Source of the DNA: DASVCS01 sp036381495
GTDB taxonomy: Bacteria > Gemmatimonadota > Gemmatimonadetes > Longimicrobiales > RSA9
Direction of reading: 5' to 3'
Assembly (NCBI GenBank): GCA_036381495.1
Contig: DASVCS010000093.1
Coordinates: 53,749 to 117,748 of the forward strand
DNA length: 64,000 nucleotides
Below are positions 9,448-18,315 of this stretch, piece after piece. The notes under the pieces were generated by a model. The model was given only the letters and a program-made list of their open reading frames with translations. It was not told the DNA's origin and ran no database searches. The position numbers and the translations under genes were made by a program. Numbering within the stretch: the stretch's first letter is position 1; each line of letters begins with the position of its first letter.

Positions 9448-10509
9448 CTACGAGGCGCGCGTCATCGTGATGACCACCCAGACCTTCCCCTGCTCGACAC
9501 CGCCACCCGTGGTCTCCAGCTCGATCGTCGTTTCGGGAAGCACCAGCTCGAGGTGGTCCGGCGTCGCGGTGTACTGCAGCACCACCGGGCCGTCCGGCGT
9601 CTGCGACAGCGTGAGCGTCGTGCCGTCCACCTCGAACTCCGTCGGCACCGGCTCCTCGCCGCCGAGCGTGCCCGTGACGATGTCGTAGCCGACCTCCTTG
9701 CTCGTCACGCTCAGGCCTGCGCGCACCCGCAGCACGCCATCCACCCGGATCTGCCCCTCGACCGTGGAACTCGCTCCGTCGAAGCTGAGCGACGCCTCGA
9801 TGCTCGCCCCGATCGCTCCGAGTCGGCCCGCAAAGCGCTCCACGAGGTTCGGACTCACGTACGCGCGGACCGGCCCGTCCGGACCCACGCACGAGCTCGT
9901 GTCCGGTCCGCAGGAGACCGTGTACGTGACACGGTCCTCCGCCCACGGGCGGAGCGCCTGCACCGCGGCGGGCGCCGTGAGGAACAACGGCCCGCCGGAC
10001 GCGACGTCCCGCGGATCACCCGACTGCACGGCGAGCATGGGCGCGACCCGGACGCCGACCGTGCCGAGCCGCCTCAGATCCGCCCGCAGGATCCCCGCGT
10101 TCAGGTCCAGTGTCCCGACATCCCGATAGGACGGCACGCCATCCACGACGTCGACCACCGCCAGTGCGAGCAACTCGTCATCCGTGAAATCGGACGGCTC
10201 GAAACTCAGACCGATCCCGGCGGGCTCCTCCAGCCGCTGCCCCTCCGGAGCCAGACCGAAGACCGTGCCCGGGACGACGTCTCCTTCGATCGTCGCTCCG
10301 ACCTCCGCCCCGGACAGCGGCGTGACCATCACCTCGACCGCCTCGCCCAGCGCGCCGGCGGGGATGTCGAGAGAAAGGCCGGCCGGCGTGCTCACCGTCC
10401 CACCCGATTCGTCGATCGTGCGGCTGACCGGGTCCGCCGGATCGAGCGCGAACGGCGTTCCCTGCTCGTCCTGACTGCACGCCGCTGCCAACAGCGCGGC
10501 GCACAACAC
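9448..10509 (-). CDS. Putative lipoprotein (copy B) with apparent 5' frameshift
   Basis: The open frame gives 353 residues from a GTG, starting MLCAALLAAACS with a clear lipobox (LAAAC). A following segment (SGGTVSTPAGLSLDIPAGAL) resembles ZU5-type autoproteolysis-inducing domains, and the rest is beta-rich. The signal peptide lacks the expected basic n-region and the GTG has no ribosome-binding site. An ATG at 10534 with an AGGAGG site encodes a basic n-region (MTERTRAR), but it is in another frame. The switch falls in a (CG)n run at 10511-10518. Adding one CG unit would join them into a normal lipoprotein signal. Either the repeat count is wrong in the assembly or the gene is switched off in this sequence. 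The function is unknown; it is paired with the downstream barrel. Confidence 0.7.
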   Translation of the reverse strand: MLCAALLAAACSQDEQGTPFALDPADPVSRTIDESGGTVSTPAGLSLDIPAGALGEAVEVMVTPLSGAEVGATIEGDVVPGTVFGLAPEGQRLEEPAGIGLSFEPSDFTDDELLALAVVDVVDGVPSYRDVGTLDLNAGILRADLRRLGTVGVRVAPMLAVQSGDPRDVASGGPLFLTAPAAVQALRPWAEDRVTYTVSCGPDTSSCVGPDGPVRAYVSPNLVERFAGRLGAIGASIEASLSFDGASSTVEGQIRVDGVLRVRAGLSVTSKEVGYDIVTGTLGGEEPVPTEFEVDGTTLTLSQTPDGPVVLQYTATPDHLELVLPETTIELETTGGGVEQGKVWVVITMTRAS

Positions 10510-10510
10510 G

Positions 10511-10518
10511 GCGCGCGC
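10511..10518. repeat. CG dinucleotide run at the 5' end of a lipoprotein gene
   Basis: Four consecutive GC units lie between a strong ribosome-binding site/ATG (10534) and the lipoprotein signal sequence. The number of units puts the ATG out of frame with the rest of the gene. Confidence 0.7.
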
Positions 10519-10720
10519 GGGTCCGTTCCGTCATTGGAATGAGCCTCCTGTATCTGGGGGGCAGGCGAAGGACGCTCTCCGAAATGGGACCGCCCGGGGA
10601 TCGCGGCGGTCTGCATCGACGCAACACTCGCGCCCCGTGCGGCTTCCGGTGTCCACGCGAGTATCGGCGCGCGCCGGACGCGACTTGACCACGGCCCGTC
10701 CGCGGCGCGAACGGGTTCCG

Positions 10721-10746
10721 CCCTGATCGTCGGCCGGCGATCAGGG
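10721..10746 (-). terminator. Hairpin overlapping the stop of barrel copy A
   Basis: A perfect 9-bp inverted repeat (CCCTGATCG / CGATCAGGG) encloses a self-complementary CGGCCG core. It overlaps the TGA stop of the gene ending at 10741. Placement directly at the 3' end suggests a terminator or mRNA 3'-end stabiliser separating the two lipoprotein-barrel cassettes. No T-tract is present. Confidence 0.5.
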
Positions 10747-12045
10747 GAGCGCGTACGAGGCCGCCAGCATTCCGATCCAGTGGTGCGCGCCGCCCGCCGC
10801 GCGAAACGCGCCGGCCAGGTCCACGCGCGCACGGCCGAACGCGGCGCCGAGTCCGCCGGCGAGCTGGAGCCCGCCCGTGAGGACGGCGGCGCCGGCCCGT
10901 GCCCGGAGCCGGGGATCCACCTCGATGGCGGCGCCGATCCCGAGGTGCGTGGCGGCCTGGGCGCTCATCCAGTCGTGGCTCGGACCCAGGCGCTGCCGGA
11001 GATCGGCGGAAAGGAGGAGGTCCGGCCGCGGCCGCGCGGCGAACCCCAGCGCCAGGGCCGGACGGAAGCGGAACGCCGAGAGGAAGTCGGCCGCGCTCCG
11101 CCGCAGCGTCGCCGGCGCCTCGGAAAGCATCCCGACGGCGAAGTTCGCGTGGATCGTGTCGTGACCGAACGCCAGCTCACCCGGCCGGTACGTCAGCGTC
11201 GACCGGTCCCAGGAGAACGAGTGGACCGCGTTGCGCAGAACCACTCCGGCGGTGTACGGGCCGCCCTGCCACGCCAGCCCCACGTCGATGCCTAGCCCCA
11301 CCCCGTGGTTCAGCCCCGCCGCATCCGTCTGGATGATCGGGAACGCGATCCCGACGCCGAGCGGGTCCTTCGCGATGACGCTACCGGCGTCCCAGCCGTG
11401 GGCGAGCATGTGCCCGATCGTATACTTCAACGTCGCGCCGACCGCGAGATGTTGCTCGGGGAACGCGCCGATCCGGAACGCGAGTGGGCGGGCGTAGCCG
11501 AGCGCGATCGTCGACGTCGCGGCGACGCTCGCGTTCGAGCCGCTCAGCACGAGGTCGCGCGGCTCTCCCGTCCGCCCTGCATTGCCGAACAGCAACAGCT
11601 CCGCGGCGTCCGGCGTGAGATGCAACCCGCCCGCGAGGGTCGTCGAGACCTGAACGCCGATGCGGCCGACGCTCATCGATAGATACGTGACGTCCGCGCC
11701 GAACGAGCCCGCCTGCGCGCCCGCCGCGCTGATCCGTTCCAGCCACGCGCGCTTCGTCGGCTCGGGGATCAGCCTCGCCTCGAAATCGCCCAGCTCGCCG
11801 ACGCCGATCGGCCCGAGGCCCAGACCGCCCCGGATCCCGAGCAACTCGACCGAGAAACGCGCGCCGTCCGGCATCGCCAGCCCGGCCGGGTTCCACGCCA
11901 GCGCGTCGTGGCCCCGCGCGAGTGCCGTGAAGTTGTCGCCCAACCCGAGCGCCCGTGCGCTGGCGCTCGGCAACTGCGCCGGCGCGGGCCGCGCCGCCGC
12001 CGCCACGAGCGCCAGCACCGCCGCACGAATCCGCATCGACGGCAT
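10741..12045 (-). CDS. DUF5723-like outer-membrane beta-barrel protein (copy A)
   Basis: A 434-residue barrel-type protein with a cleavable signal peptide (RAAVLALVAAAARPAPAQ) and repeated amphipathic beta segments. It is clearly paralogous to the gene at 8058-9422. Both share the motif LARGHxALxWNPAxLxxPDG just after the signal peptide, and both lie immediately after a lipoprotein gene. The ATG overlaps the TGA of the upstream lipoprotein gene by one base (TGATG), so the two products are probably made together. Longer in-frame extensions run into the lipoprotein gene and were rejected. Probably an outer-membrane transporter or surface-assembly barrel. Its substrate is unknown. Confidence 0.75.
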   Translation of the reverse strand: MPSMRIRAAVLALVAAAARPAPAQLPSASARALGLGDNFTALARGHDALAWNPAGLAMPDGARFSVELLGIRGGLGLGPIGVGELGDFEARLIPEPTKRAWLERISAAGAQAGSFGADVTYLSMSVGRIGVQVSTTLAGGLHLTPDAAELLLFGNAGRTGEPRDLVLSGSNASVAATSTIALGYARPLAFRIGAFPEQHLAVGATLKYTIGHMLAHGWDAGSVIAKDPLGVGIAFPIIQTDAAGLNHGVGLGIDVGLAWQGGPYTAGVVLRNAVHSFSWDRSTLTYRPGELAFGHDTIHANFAVGMLSEAPATLRRSAADFLSAFRFRPALALGFAARPRPDLLLSADLRQRLGPSHDWMSAQAATHLGIGAAIEVDPRLRARAGAAVLTGGLQLAGGLGAAFGRARVDLAGAFRAAGGAHHWIGMLAASYALP

Positions 12046-13091
12046 CAACCGCCCTCCGGGCCCACGACCAGCTCGATCCGGCTCCCGATCATCACGGACT
12101 GCTGCGGCCGCAATGTGAGCAAACCCGCGCTCGAGCTCAGGACCCCCGTCGCCGAAAGCACGACGCTGTCCCGGCCCAGGATCCCGCGCAACTCCTCGCC
12201 GGTGAAATCGATCCGCTGTGTCGCCTCCCCGGGCGTGATCACGAACGGCTTGGTCGTCTGCATCTGCGGGGTGGCGACTTCGAGTGAGAACGTGCCGCCC
12301 GCGGAGAAGGGGTTCATGATGTCGAGCACGAACGCGCCCCGCCGCGCGTGCGTCGTGAAGTTCGGGTCCACGCCGGCGACGTCCAACTCGACCGGGCGGG
12401 TCGTGATCTCTTTCGCGGCGAACCGTACAACCACTTCCGTCGCGCCCACCTCGAACGGGAACACCTCTACCCCGAACACGCGACTCGTGTCGATCCGCAC
12501 GGAATCCCCGGCGGGAGATTCGATGTGGATGGAAACCACCACCGCGTCCTTGATGGTGGCCGCCACCCACGGGATCTCGAACCGCGTCGTCGCGTCGGTC
12601 GGAAACGCCTCGTCCTCGCCATCGAGCGTGTCCGCGGCCAGGACGGTGCCCCCGGTCATCACCGTGGATACGATCCGGCCCCGCGCCGCCCCACCCGGTC
12701 GCACCGGGTCGAAGCCCAGGCCGTTCGTCAGATCGATCACGACCTCACCGGCCGCCATGCTCACCGACAGCAGATCGCGCGGCAGCGCCAGCGCGGCCCT
12801 GATCGTGAACGCGAACCCCGGCTTCGGCACACGCGCGCCGTGCAACGGCCCGCACGTGCCGCACAGCTCCGCCAGCGTCGTCGAGAGGTCCGCCCCCGCG
12901 ACGGAAGCCCGGAACTCGCTCCTGTCCTCCGTCACCCGCACCCTCGACGGCAGGAAGGCTCCGATCGGCACCTCGGTCCGCGTCAACGGCGCGATCCACA
13001 TCGTCTCCCACTTCGGCGGTTCCGTGGGAATGTCGCACGCGGCCGTCACTGCCACCATGGCGGCCAGAAGAGGGCGATACCGGTGCCGCAT
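12045..13091 (-). CDS. Putative lipoprotein (copy A)
   Basis: A 348-residue protein beginning MRHRYRPLLAAMVAVTAACD: a basic n-region, a hydrophobic core and a lipobox (VTAAC). The mature part is mostly beta-strand, without recognised catalytic motifs. A TAGGAG ribosome-binding site lies 11 bases ahead of the ATG; a longer frame upstream has no signal peptide and was not used. It is translationally coupled to the barrel gene at 10741-12045, repeating the lipoprotein + barrel order seen at 9448/8058. The two lipoproteins are not obviously alike beyond this architecture. It may be a periplasmic or surface partner of the barrel. Function unknown. Confidence 0.7.
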   Translation of the reverse strand: MRHRYRPLLAAMVAVTAACDIPTEPPKWETMWIAPLTRTEVPIGAFLPSRVRVTEDRSEFRASVAGADLSTTLAELCGTCGPLHGARVPKPGFAFTIRAALALPRDLLSVSMAAGEVVIDLTNGLGFDPVRPGGAARGRIVSTVMTGGTVLAADTLDGEDEAFPTDATTRFEIPWVAATIKDAVVVSIHIESPAGDSVRIDTSRVFGVEVFPFEVGATEVVVRFAAKEITTRPVELDVAGVDPNFTTHARRGAFVLDIMNPFSAGGTFSLEVATPQMQTTKPFVITPGEATQRIDFTGEELRGILGRDSVVLSATGVLSSSAGLLTLRPQQSVMIGSRIELVVGPEGG

Positions 13092-13284
13092 GTCGGAATG
13101 AACTCCTACTCCGGAGGGCGCTACCGCGGGAACAGCATGCCGCAGGTTACCAGATCCCGGCGGGCCGGTCAATAGCCGCGACTGCCGGCGGCGCCTCATC
13201 CTCCGGTCCGTCCGGCCCACGGACCCGCCCGATCCGCGGCCGCCGCACGGCCCGCCGTGGAGCCGCTCCACGTCCCGCCGCCGA

Positions 13285-13313
13285 TTGATCGGGACGCCGA
13301 AACCGGCTATATT
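13285..13313 (+). promoter_or_regulatory. Sigma70-type promoter of lepA, near-leaderless
   Basis: TTGATC (13285-13290) and TATATT (13308-13313) are separated by 17 bp, close to the sigma70 consensus. A start point about 7 bp downstream would be 13319-13322, immediately before the ATG at 13323. The transcript would then have almost no leader if that ATG is used, which fits the absence of a Shine-Dalgarno. Confidence 0.6.
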
Positions 13314-13322
13314 TCAACATTT

Positions 13323-15152
13323 ATGGCGGAATCTACTGAGGCTGGAAACGGCGTGCGTCTGGATCGCATTCGCAACTTCTGCATCGTCGCCCACATTGAT
13401 CACGGCAAGTCGACGCTGGCCGATCGCCTGCTCGAACGGACCGGGACGCTCCAGCAGCGGCAGATGCGCGAGCAGGTGCTGGACGACATCGATCTCGAGC
13501 GCGAGCGCGGGATCACCATCAAGCTGCACGCGGTCCGGATGACGTACCACGCGGCCGATGGCGAGGCGTACGAGCTGAACCTGATCGACACGCCGGGGCA
13601 CGTGGACTTCACCTACGAGGTCTCGCGGTCGTTGGCGGCGTGCGAGGGCGCGGTGCTGGTGGTCGACGCGAGCCAGGGCGTGCAGGCGCAGACGCTGTCA
13701 AACCTGTTCCTCGCCATGGATGCGGGGCTCGAGATCATCCCGGTCCTGAACAAGATCGATCTGCCGGGCGCGGAGCCGGAGCGGCGGCGCGACGAGCTGG
13801 TCGACCTGCTGGGCGTCGATCCGGAAGAGGTGCTTCTGGTCTCCGCAAAGGAGGGGATCGGCGTGGACGCCCTCCTCGAGACGATCGTGCGACGGATCCC
13901 GCCGCCCCGCGGCAACGCCGATGCGCCGCTGCGGGCCCTCATCTTCGACTCGTACTACGACAAGTACCAGGGCGCGATTCCGAGCATCCGGGTGGTGGAC
14001 GGTCGCCTCCGGGCGGGAATGCGCATCGCCTTCGGCGCCAATGACGCGGTCTACGAGGTGGACGAGGTGGGCGCACTGCGGTTGGGGAAGGTCCCGCAGC
14101 CGGAGCTGGGGCCGGGACAGGTCGGCTACCTGACCGCAGCGATCAAGCGGGTGAGCGACACGCGCGTCGGCGACACCATCCTCGACGCCGACGACCGCGC
14201 GGCGGAGCTGCTCCCCGGCTACCGCGAGGTCCGGCCCATGGTCTTCAGCGGGCTCTACCCCACGGATGCGGACCAGTACGAAGAGCTGCGGGATGCGCTC
14301 GAGAAGCTCAAGCTCAACGATGCCAGTCTCTTCTACGAGCCCGAGAGCTCGAAGGCGCTGGGCTTCGGCTTCCGCTGCGGATTCCTCGGACTGCTGCACA
14401 TGGAGATCGTGCAGGAGCGGCTCGAGCGGGAGTTCGCGCTCGACCTGATCACGACGGTCCCGAACGTCGAATACCATGTACGACTCACCGACGGCACCCG
14501 GATCGAGATCGAAAACCCGACCGCGCTGCCGGACCGCTCGCGGATCCAGGCGATCGAGGAGCCGTACGTGCGGGCGCGCATCCTCTGCCCGTCCGAGTTC
14601 ATCGGCAACGTCCAGAAGCTCTGCCACGAACGCCGCGGCGAGTTCAAGTCGATGCACTACCCGGATCCGGCACGCATCGAGTTCGTCTACGAACTCCCCC
14701 TCGCCGAGATCGTGCTCGACTTCTACGATCGGCTCAAGGGTTCGACGCGCGGCTACGCCTCGCTCGACTGGGAACCGCTCGACTACCGCGCCAATGATCT
14801 CGTCCGGCTGGACATGCTCATCAACGGTGACCCCGTGGACGCGTTCAGCGTGATCATCCACCGGGACAAGGCGTACGAGTACGGCCGCGAGATCGCGGAG
14901 AAGCTGAAGGAGCTGATCCCGCGCCAGCTCTTCGAAGTCGCGATCCAGGCGGCGATCGGCACGAAGGTCATCGCCCGCGAGACGATCCGGCCGCTCCGCA
15001 AGAACGTGACGGCCAAGTGCTACGGCGGCGACATCACGCGCAAGCGCAAACTCCTCGAGAAGCAGCGGGAGGGAAAGAAGCGGATGAAGCAGGTCGGGAC
15101 GGTCGAGATCCCACAGGAGGCGTTTCTCGCGGTCCTGAAGGTCGGGGGATGA
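13323..15152 (+). CDS. lepA: Elongation factor 4 (LepA) GTPase
   Basis: LepA/EF4 is a ribosome-associated translational GTPase that acts during initiation or back-translocation under stress. All G motifs are present: AHIDHGKST (G1, about residues 23-31), RGITIK (G2), DTPGH (G3), NKID (G4) and SAK (G5). They are followed by EF-G-like domains and the LepA C-terminal domain ending KRMKQVGTVEIPQEAF. The length of 609 residues is normal. The ATG at 13323 directly follows a promoter and has no Shine-Dalgarno. An in-frame GTG at 13353, ten codons later, is the alternative start. The next gene begins two bases after its stop, so the GT2 gene is probably co-transcribed. Confidence 0.96.
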   Translation: MAESTEAGNGVRLDRIRNFCIVAHIDHGKSTLADRLLERTGTLQQRQMREQVLDDIDLERERGITIKLHAVRMTYHAADGEAYELNLIDTPGHVDFTYEVSRSLAACEGAVLVVDASQGVQAQTLSNLFLAMDAGLEIIPVLNKIDLPGAEPERRRDELVDLLGVDPEEVLLVSAKEGIGVDALLETIVRRIPPPRGNADAPLRALIFDSYYDKYQGAIPSIRVVDGRLRAGMRIAFGANDAVYEVDEVGALRLGKVPQPELGPGQVGYLTAAIKRVSDTRVGDTILDADDRAAELLPGYREVRPMVFSGLYPTDADQYEELRDALEKLKLNDASLFYEPESSKALGFGFRCGFLGLLHMEIVQERLEREFALDLITTVPNVEYHVRLTDGTRIEIENPTALPDRSRIQAIEEPYVRARILCPSEFIGNVQKLCHERRGEFKSMHYPDPARIEFVYELPLAEIVLDFYDRLKGSTRGYASLDWEPLDYRANDLVRLDMLINGDPVDAFSVIIHRDKAYEYGREIAEKLKELIPRQLFEVAIQAAIGTKVIARETIRPLRKNVTAKCYGGDITRKRKLLEKQREGKKRMKQVGTVEIPQEAFLAVLKVGG

Positions 15153-15153
15153 G

Positions 15154-16050
15154 GTGGACGTCGCCGTCATCCTCTCGACGTACGAATGGCCCCGGGCGCT
15201 CGAGCTATCGCTGTGGGGATACGCCGTCCAGTCGTACCGCGACTTCCAGATCGTCATCGCCGACGACGGGTCCGGCCCGGAGACCCGCGCACTCATCGAA
15301 CGGATGCGTCGCCAGACGGGGCTCGATCTGGTCCACGTCTGGCAGGAGGACCGGGGATTCCGCAAGAGCGAGATCCTGAACCGGGCGATCCTGGCGGCCG
15401 AGCGCGAATACCTCATCTTCTCGGATGGCGACACGATCCCGCGGCGCGACCTCGTCGAGCGCCACGTCGCACTGGCCGAGCCCGGCCGCTTCCTCGCCGG
15501 GGGGTACGTCAAGCTGCCGGCCGACGTGAGCGCGCGCATCACGGTGGACGACGTGAGGAGCGGCCGCGCCGTCGAACTGGGCTGGCTGCGCGCGCAGGGG
15601 TTGCGGCCGGGCCGGCGCGCGCTACGCTTTGCGCGGTCGCTGCGCTGGGGCACGGTCCTCGACCACCTGACGCCCACGCCGCCGCGGTGGCACGGCAACA
15701 ACGCCTCGACCTGGCGCGAATACCTCCTGGCCGTCAACGGCTTCGACATGGAGATGGGGTACGGCGGCCAGGATGCGGCGCTGGGCGACCGTCTCGAGAA
15801 CCTCGGGATCCGACCCAAGCGCATCCGCTACCGGGCGCCGGCGGTGCACCTGTATCACGAGCGTCCCTGGCGGGATCCGGAGGGCGTGCGCCGCAACCTG
15901 GCGATCCGGCAGCGGATCCGCGAGCGCGGCGAGACACGGGCGCCGCGCGGCATCGCGGAGCTGGATCGCCCGGCGACGCCGGAGCCGCCGGTCCCGTCGG
16001 CGCCCGGGTCCGCGGCGCCCGATGGTACGGACAGGGCCCCGCAACTCTGA
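15154..16050 (+). CDS. Glycosyltransferase family 2 (copy 1)
   Basis: A 298-residue cytoplasmic GT-A fold glycosyltransferase. The nucleotide-sugar region starts VAVILSTYEWPRALELSL, has IADDGSG near residues 32-38 and the metal-binding FSDGDTIPRRD near 89-99, and a C-terminal galactosyltransferase-like part (NGFDMEMGYGGQDAALGDRL) supplies the catalytic acid. A GTG start lies two bases after the lepA stop. A close paralogue lies inverted at 17275-18102; shared blocks include DRGFRK and ALAEPGRFL-GGYVKLP. The Pro/Ala-rich tail after residue 265 looks disordered. It probably adds sugars to a surface polysaccharide; donor and acceptor cannot be read from sequence. Confidence 0.88.
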   Translation: MDVAVILSTYEWPRALELSLWGYAVQSYRDFQIVIADDGSGPETRALIERMRRQTGLDLVHVWQEDRGFRKSEILNRAILAAEREYLIFSDGDTIPRRDLVERHVALAEPGRFLAGGYVKLPADVSARITVDDVRSGRAVELGWLRAQGLRPGRRALRFARSLRWGTVLDHLTPTPPRWHGNNASTWREYLLAVNGFDMEMGYGGQDAALGDRLENLGIRPKRIRYRAPAVHLYHERPWRDPEGVRRNLAIRQRIRERGETRAPRGIAELDRPATPEPPVPSAPGSAAPDGTDRAPQL

Positions 16051-16111
16051 ACGACCCCGAGCGGCGCTCGCCGTCCTGACGACCCGGCAACCCGCTTCGT
16101 CGGCCGCATGA

Positions 16112-17275
16112 TCAGAGGGGAAGCGGCGTCGCCTGCCCCCGCACCTGGTCGTAGATCCGTTCCAACGCGGCCGTCTGCCGCCGCAAATCGAAGTTCTCGA
16201 CGATGTGCGCGCGTGCCGCGGCGGACATCCGATCGCGGAGTTCCGCATCGGCCAGGATCGCGGTCAGATGCGCGGCGAGCGCATCTTCGTCGCGCTCCGG
16301 TGCGACGAACCCGGTTTCGCCGTGCACGACGGATTCGGCCGCCCCGCCGGACCGGAAAGTGACCACGGGAATCCCCGACGCCTGCGCCTCGACGATCACC
16401 ATGCCCAACCCCTCCGCATCCCCGTTTTCCGCGACCACGCTCGGCGCGCACAGCAACGTCGCCCGGCGCATCAGCGCCTGGACCTGATCCGGCGTCCGGA
16501 CACCGAGGAAACGGCACCGGATGCCGAGGCGCCCGGCCTCCGCTTCGAGCTGCGAGCGCAGCCCTCCATCGCCTGCGACGACGAGTTCCGCGTCCGGAAC
16601 CGCCCGCTGGACCCGCGGCATCGCGCGGATCAGGTGGATCAGCCCCTTCTTCGGGACGAGCCGGCCGACGAACAGGATCTGCGACGACGCCCGCGACTCC
16701 GCGGGGGCCGGCACGAAGCGCTCCGTGTCCACGCCGATGTAGTGGACCGTCAGCTTCTCCGCCGGGCAGCCGGCCTCCCGCAATCGCCCCGCAATGAACT
16801 CCGAGACGGCGATGATCCGGTCGGCCGCCGCGAAGATCCGCTCGCGGCGGCGCCGATCCGCCGCCGTGGTCCGCTCGACCGTGATGTCCATTCCGTGGTA
16901 CGTGACGATGAGCGGGAGGTCGAACGTCCGGGCGATCGGCAGCGCTACGGCGGCGTTCACGCCGAAGTGCACGTGGAGCAGGACGGGCCGGCGGGCGCCG
17001 AGTTCACCGCGCCAGCGCGGCGCCACCCAGCCGAACGCCTTGAGCGCACCCTTGGCGAGTCCCGGGAACCGGGCATGCTCCGCCAGGACGACCCGGTCGT
17101 GGCCCGCGAGGTAGTGCGCGCCTGCGCCGGCGCACTGGTAGCCGACGAATACCGGGCGGTAGCGCGAGAGCGCGCCGCCCTGCGCCGCGATGAAGGTTTC
17201 CGACCACGGCAGCAGCCGCTTGCGGAAAATCAGCACCGCCGGCCGGTCGTCCCCCGCCGCGGCCGTACCCCGCAT
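16112..17275 (-). CDS. Glycosyltransferase family 4
   Basis: A 387-residue GT-B fold glycosyltransferase similar to WcaL/colanic-acid-type family-4 enzymes. Visible features are the acceptor-side HVHFGVNAA and YHGMDIT, the domain linker ILFVGRLVPKKGL, and the donor-site E-x7-E block APSVVAENGDAEGLGMVIVEA. The ATG overlaps the stop of the upstream GT2 gene by one base (TGATG); a GTG three bases earlier is also possible. Together with the flanking GT2 gene it should act in synthesis of a polysaccharide or glycolipid at the inner membrane. The specific sugar is unknown. It ends convergently with GT2 copy 1, about 60 bp away. Confidence 0.9.
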   Translation of the reverse strand: MRGTAAAGDDRPAVLIFRKRLLPWSETFIAAQGGALSRYRPVFVGYQCAGAGAHYLAGHDRVVLAEHARFPGLAKGALKAFGWVAPRWRGELGARRPVLLHVHFGVNAAVALPIARTFDLPLIVTYHGMDITVERTTAADRRRRERIFAAADRIIAVSEFIAGRLREAGCPAEKLTVHYIGVDTERFVPAPAESRASSQILFVGRLVPKKGLIHLIRAMPRVQRAVPDAELVVAGDGGLRSQLEAEAGRLGIRCRFLGVRTPDQVQALMRRATLLCAPSVVAENGDAEGLGMVIVEAQASGIPVVTFRSGGAAESVVHGETGFVAPERDEDALAAHLTAILADAELRDRMSAAARAHIVENFDLRRQTAALERIYDQVRGQATPLPL

Positions 17276-18102
17276 CACGAGCGCGTCGCCACGTGCCGGT
17301 CCAGCCCCGCGATCGCCCGGGTCCGCCGCGCCGCCGCCGTCTCCCGCCGGATCTCACGGTTGCGCTCGAGCGTCGCCGCGTCCCGGTACGCGCGCTCGTG
17401 GTGCAGATGGACCACCACCGCGCGGTGACGGATCTGCTTCCCGCGGACCCCGGCGTTCTCGAGCCGCTCGCCGAACTCGCGGTCCAGACCGCCGTAGCCC
17501 ATCCGCTCCTCGAAGCCGTTCACCGCCACGACGTCGGTCCGCCACGCCGACGCGTTGTGACCGTTCCATGTCGGCCGCGTCGGAGTGAGTCGGTCCAGCA
17601 GGCGTGCGGTCCGATGGCCGAGCGCGAGCCGCAAGAGCCGGCGCGATCGCGGCGCGCCCGCGGAGCGTAGCCAGCGATAATCCGTCGCGCGTTCGGCGAG
17701 CACGTCTTCACGCGTGATGCGATGCGACGTCTCGGGTGGTAGCTTCACGTAGCCACCCGAGAGGAAACGGCCGGGCTCGGCCAACGCCCGGTGCACAGCC
17801 AGGAAATCCCGTCGCGGGATGCAATCGCCATCGGTGAAGACCAGGTAATCGCCGCGGGACGCGAGGATCGCCGCGTTCAGGATCGTGCACTTGCGGAAGC
17901 CACGATCGGCGTGCCAGATGTGGTGGACCGGAACGCCGACCACCGGGCGCATGGCCTCGATCATCGCCCGCGTCTCGGGCCCCGAGCCATCATCGGCCAC
18001 GAGGATCTCGAATTCGCGCAACGTCTGGCGGGCGAAGCCGCTAAGACATTTCTCCAGCCACGCCGGCTGGTTGTAGGTCGTGATGATGACCGAAACGAGC
18101 AT
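17275..18102 (-). CDS. Glycosyltransferase family 2 (copy 2)
   Basis: A 275-residue GT-A enzyme starting MLVSVIITTYNQPAWLEKCL, with VADDGSGPETR, FTDGDCIPRRD (metal site) and NGFEERMGYGGLDREFGERL (catalytic region). It is paralogous to the protein at 15154-16050 along its whole length and lies in opposite orientation, with the GT4 gene between them. The ATG was chosen where the conserved VSVIITTYN motif begins; a much longer frame extends upstream through the divergent glucokinase gene and was rejected. It is translationally coupled with the GT4 gene. Likely surface polysaccharide assembly; donor unknown. Confidence 0.88.
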   Translation of the reverse strand: MLVSVIITTYNQPAWLEKCLSGFARQTLREFEILVADDGSGPETRAMIEAMRPVVGVPVHHIWHADRGFRKCTILNAAILASRGDYLVFTDGDCIPRRDFLAVHRALAEPGRFLSGGYVKLPPETSHRITREDVLAERATDYRWLRSAGAPRSRRLLRLALGHRTARLLDRLTPTRPTWNGHNASAWRTDVVAVNGFEERMGYGGLDREFGERLENAGVRGKQIRHRAVVVHLHHERAYRDAATLERNREIRRETAAARRTRAIAGLDRHVATRS

Positions 18103-18315
18103 GTTACCGGTTCTGCGCCAGGGAGCCGGACCGCTGCGTCCCGGCGGTCGGCCGGCGCGCCGGGTGTCCGGGGCGATGGCCCGGACCCCGATACCGGGCG
18201 AGCCAACGGCGGTCGCGGATGTTAAGTTAGGGCCGGTGGCCCGGCCGGACAACGGGGCCGGGCGGTGGAAAGGCGGATGCGACGGTGCACCGGGTCGGAT
18301 GGAGAGTGAGTGCAG

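Noticed and set aside
13698..15824. A 708-codon frame antisense to lepA and GT2
   Set aside because: LepA and GT2 motifs are on the plus strand; composition of the antisense frame is that of a shadow.
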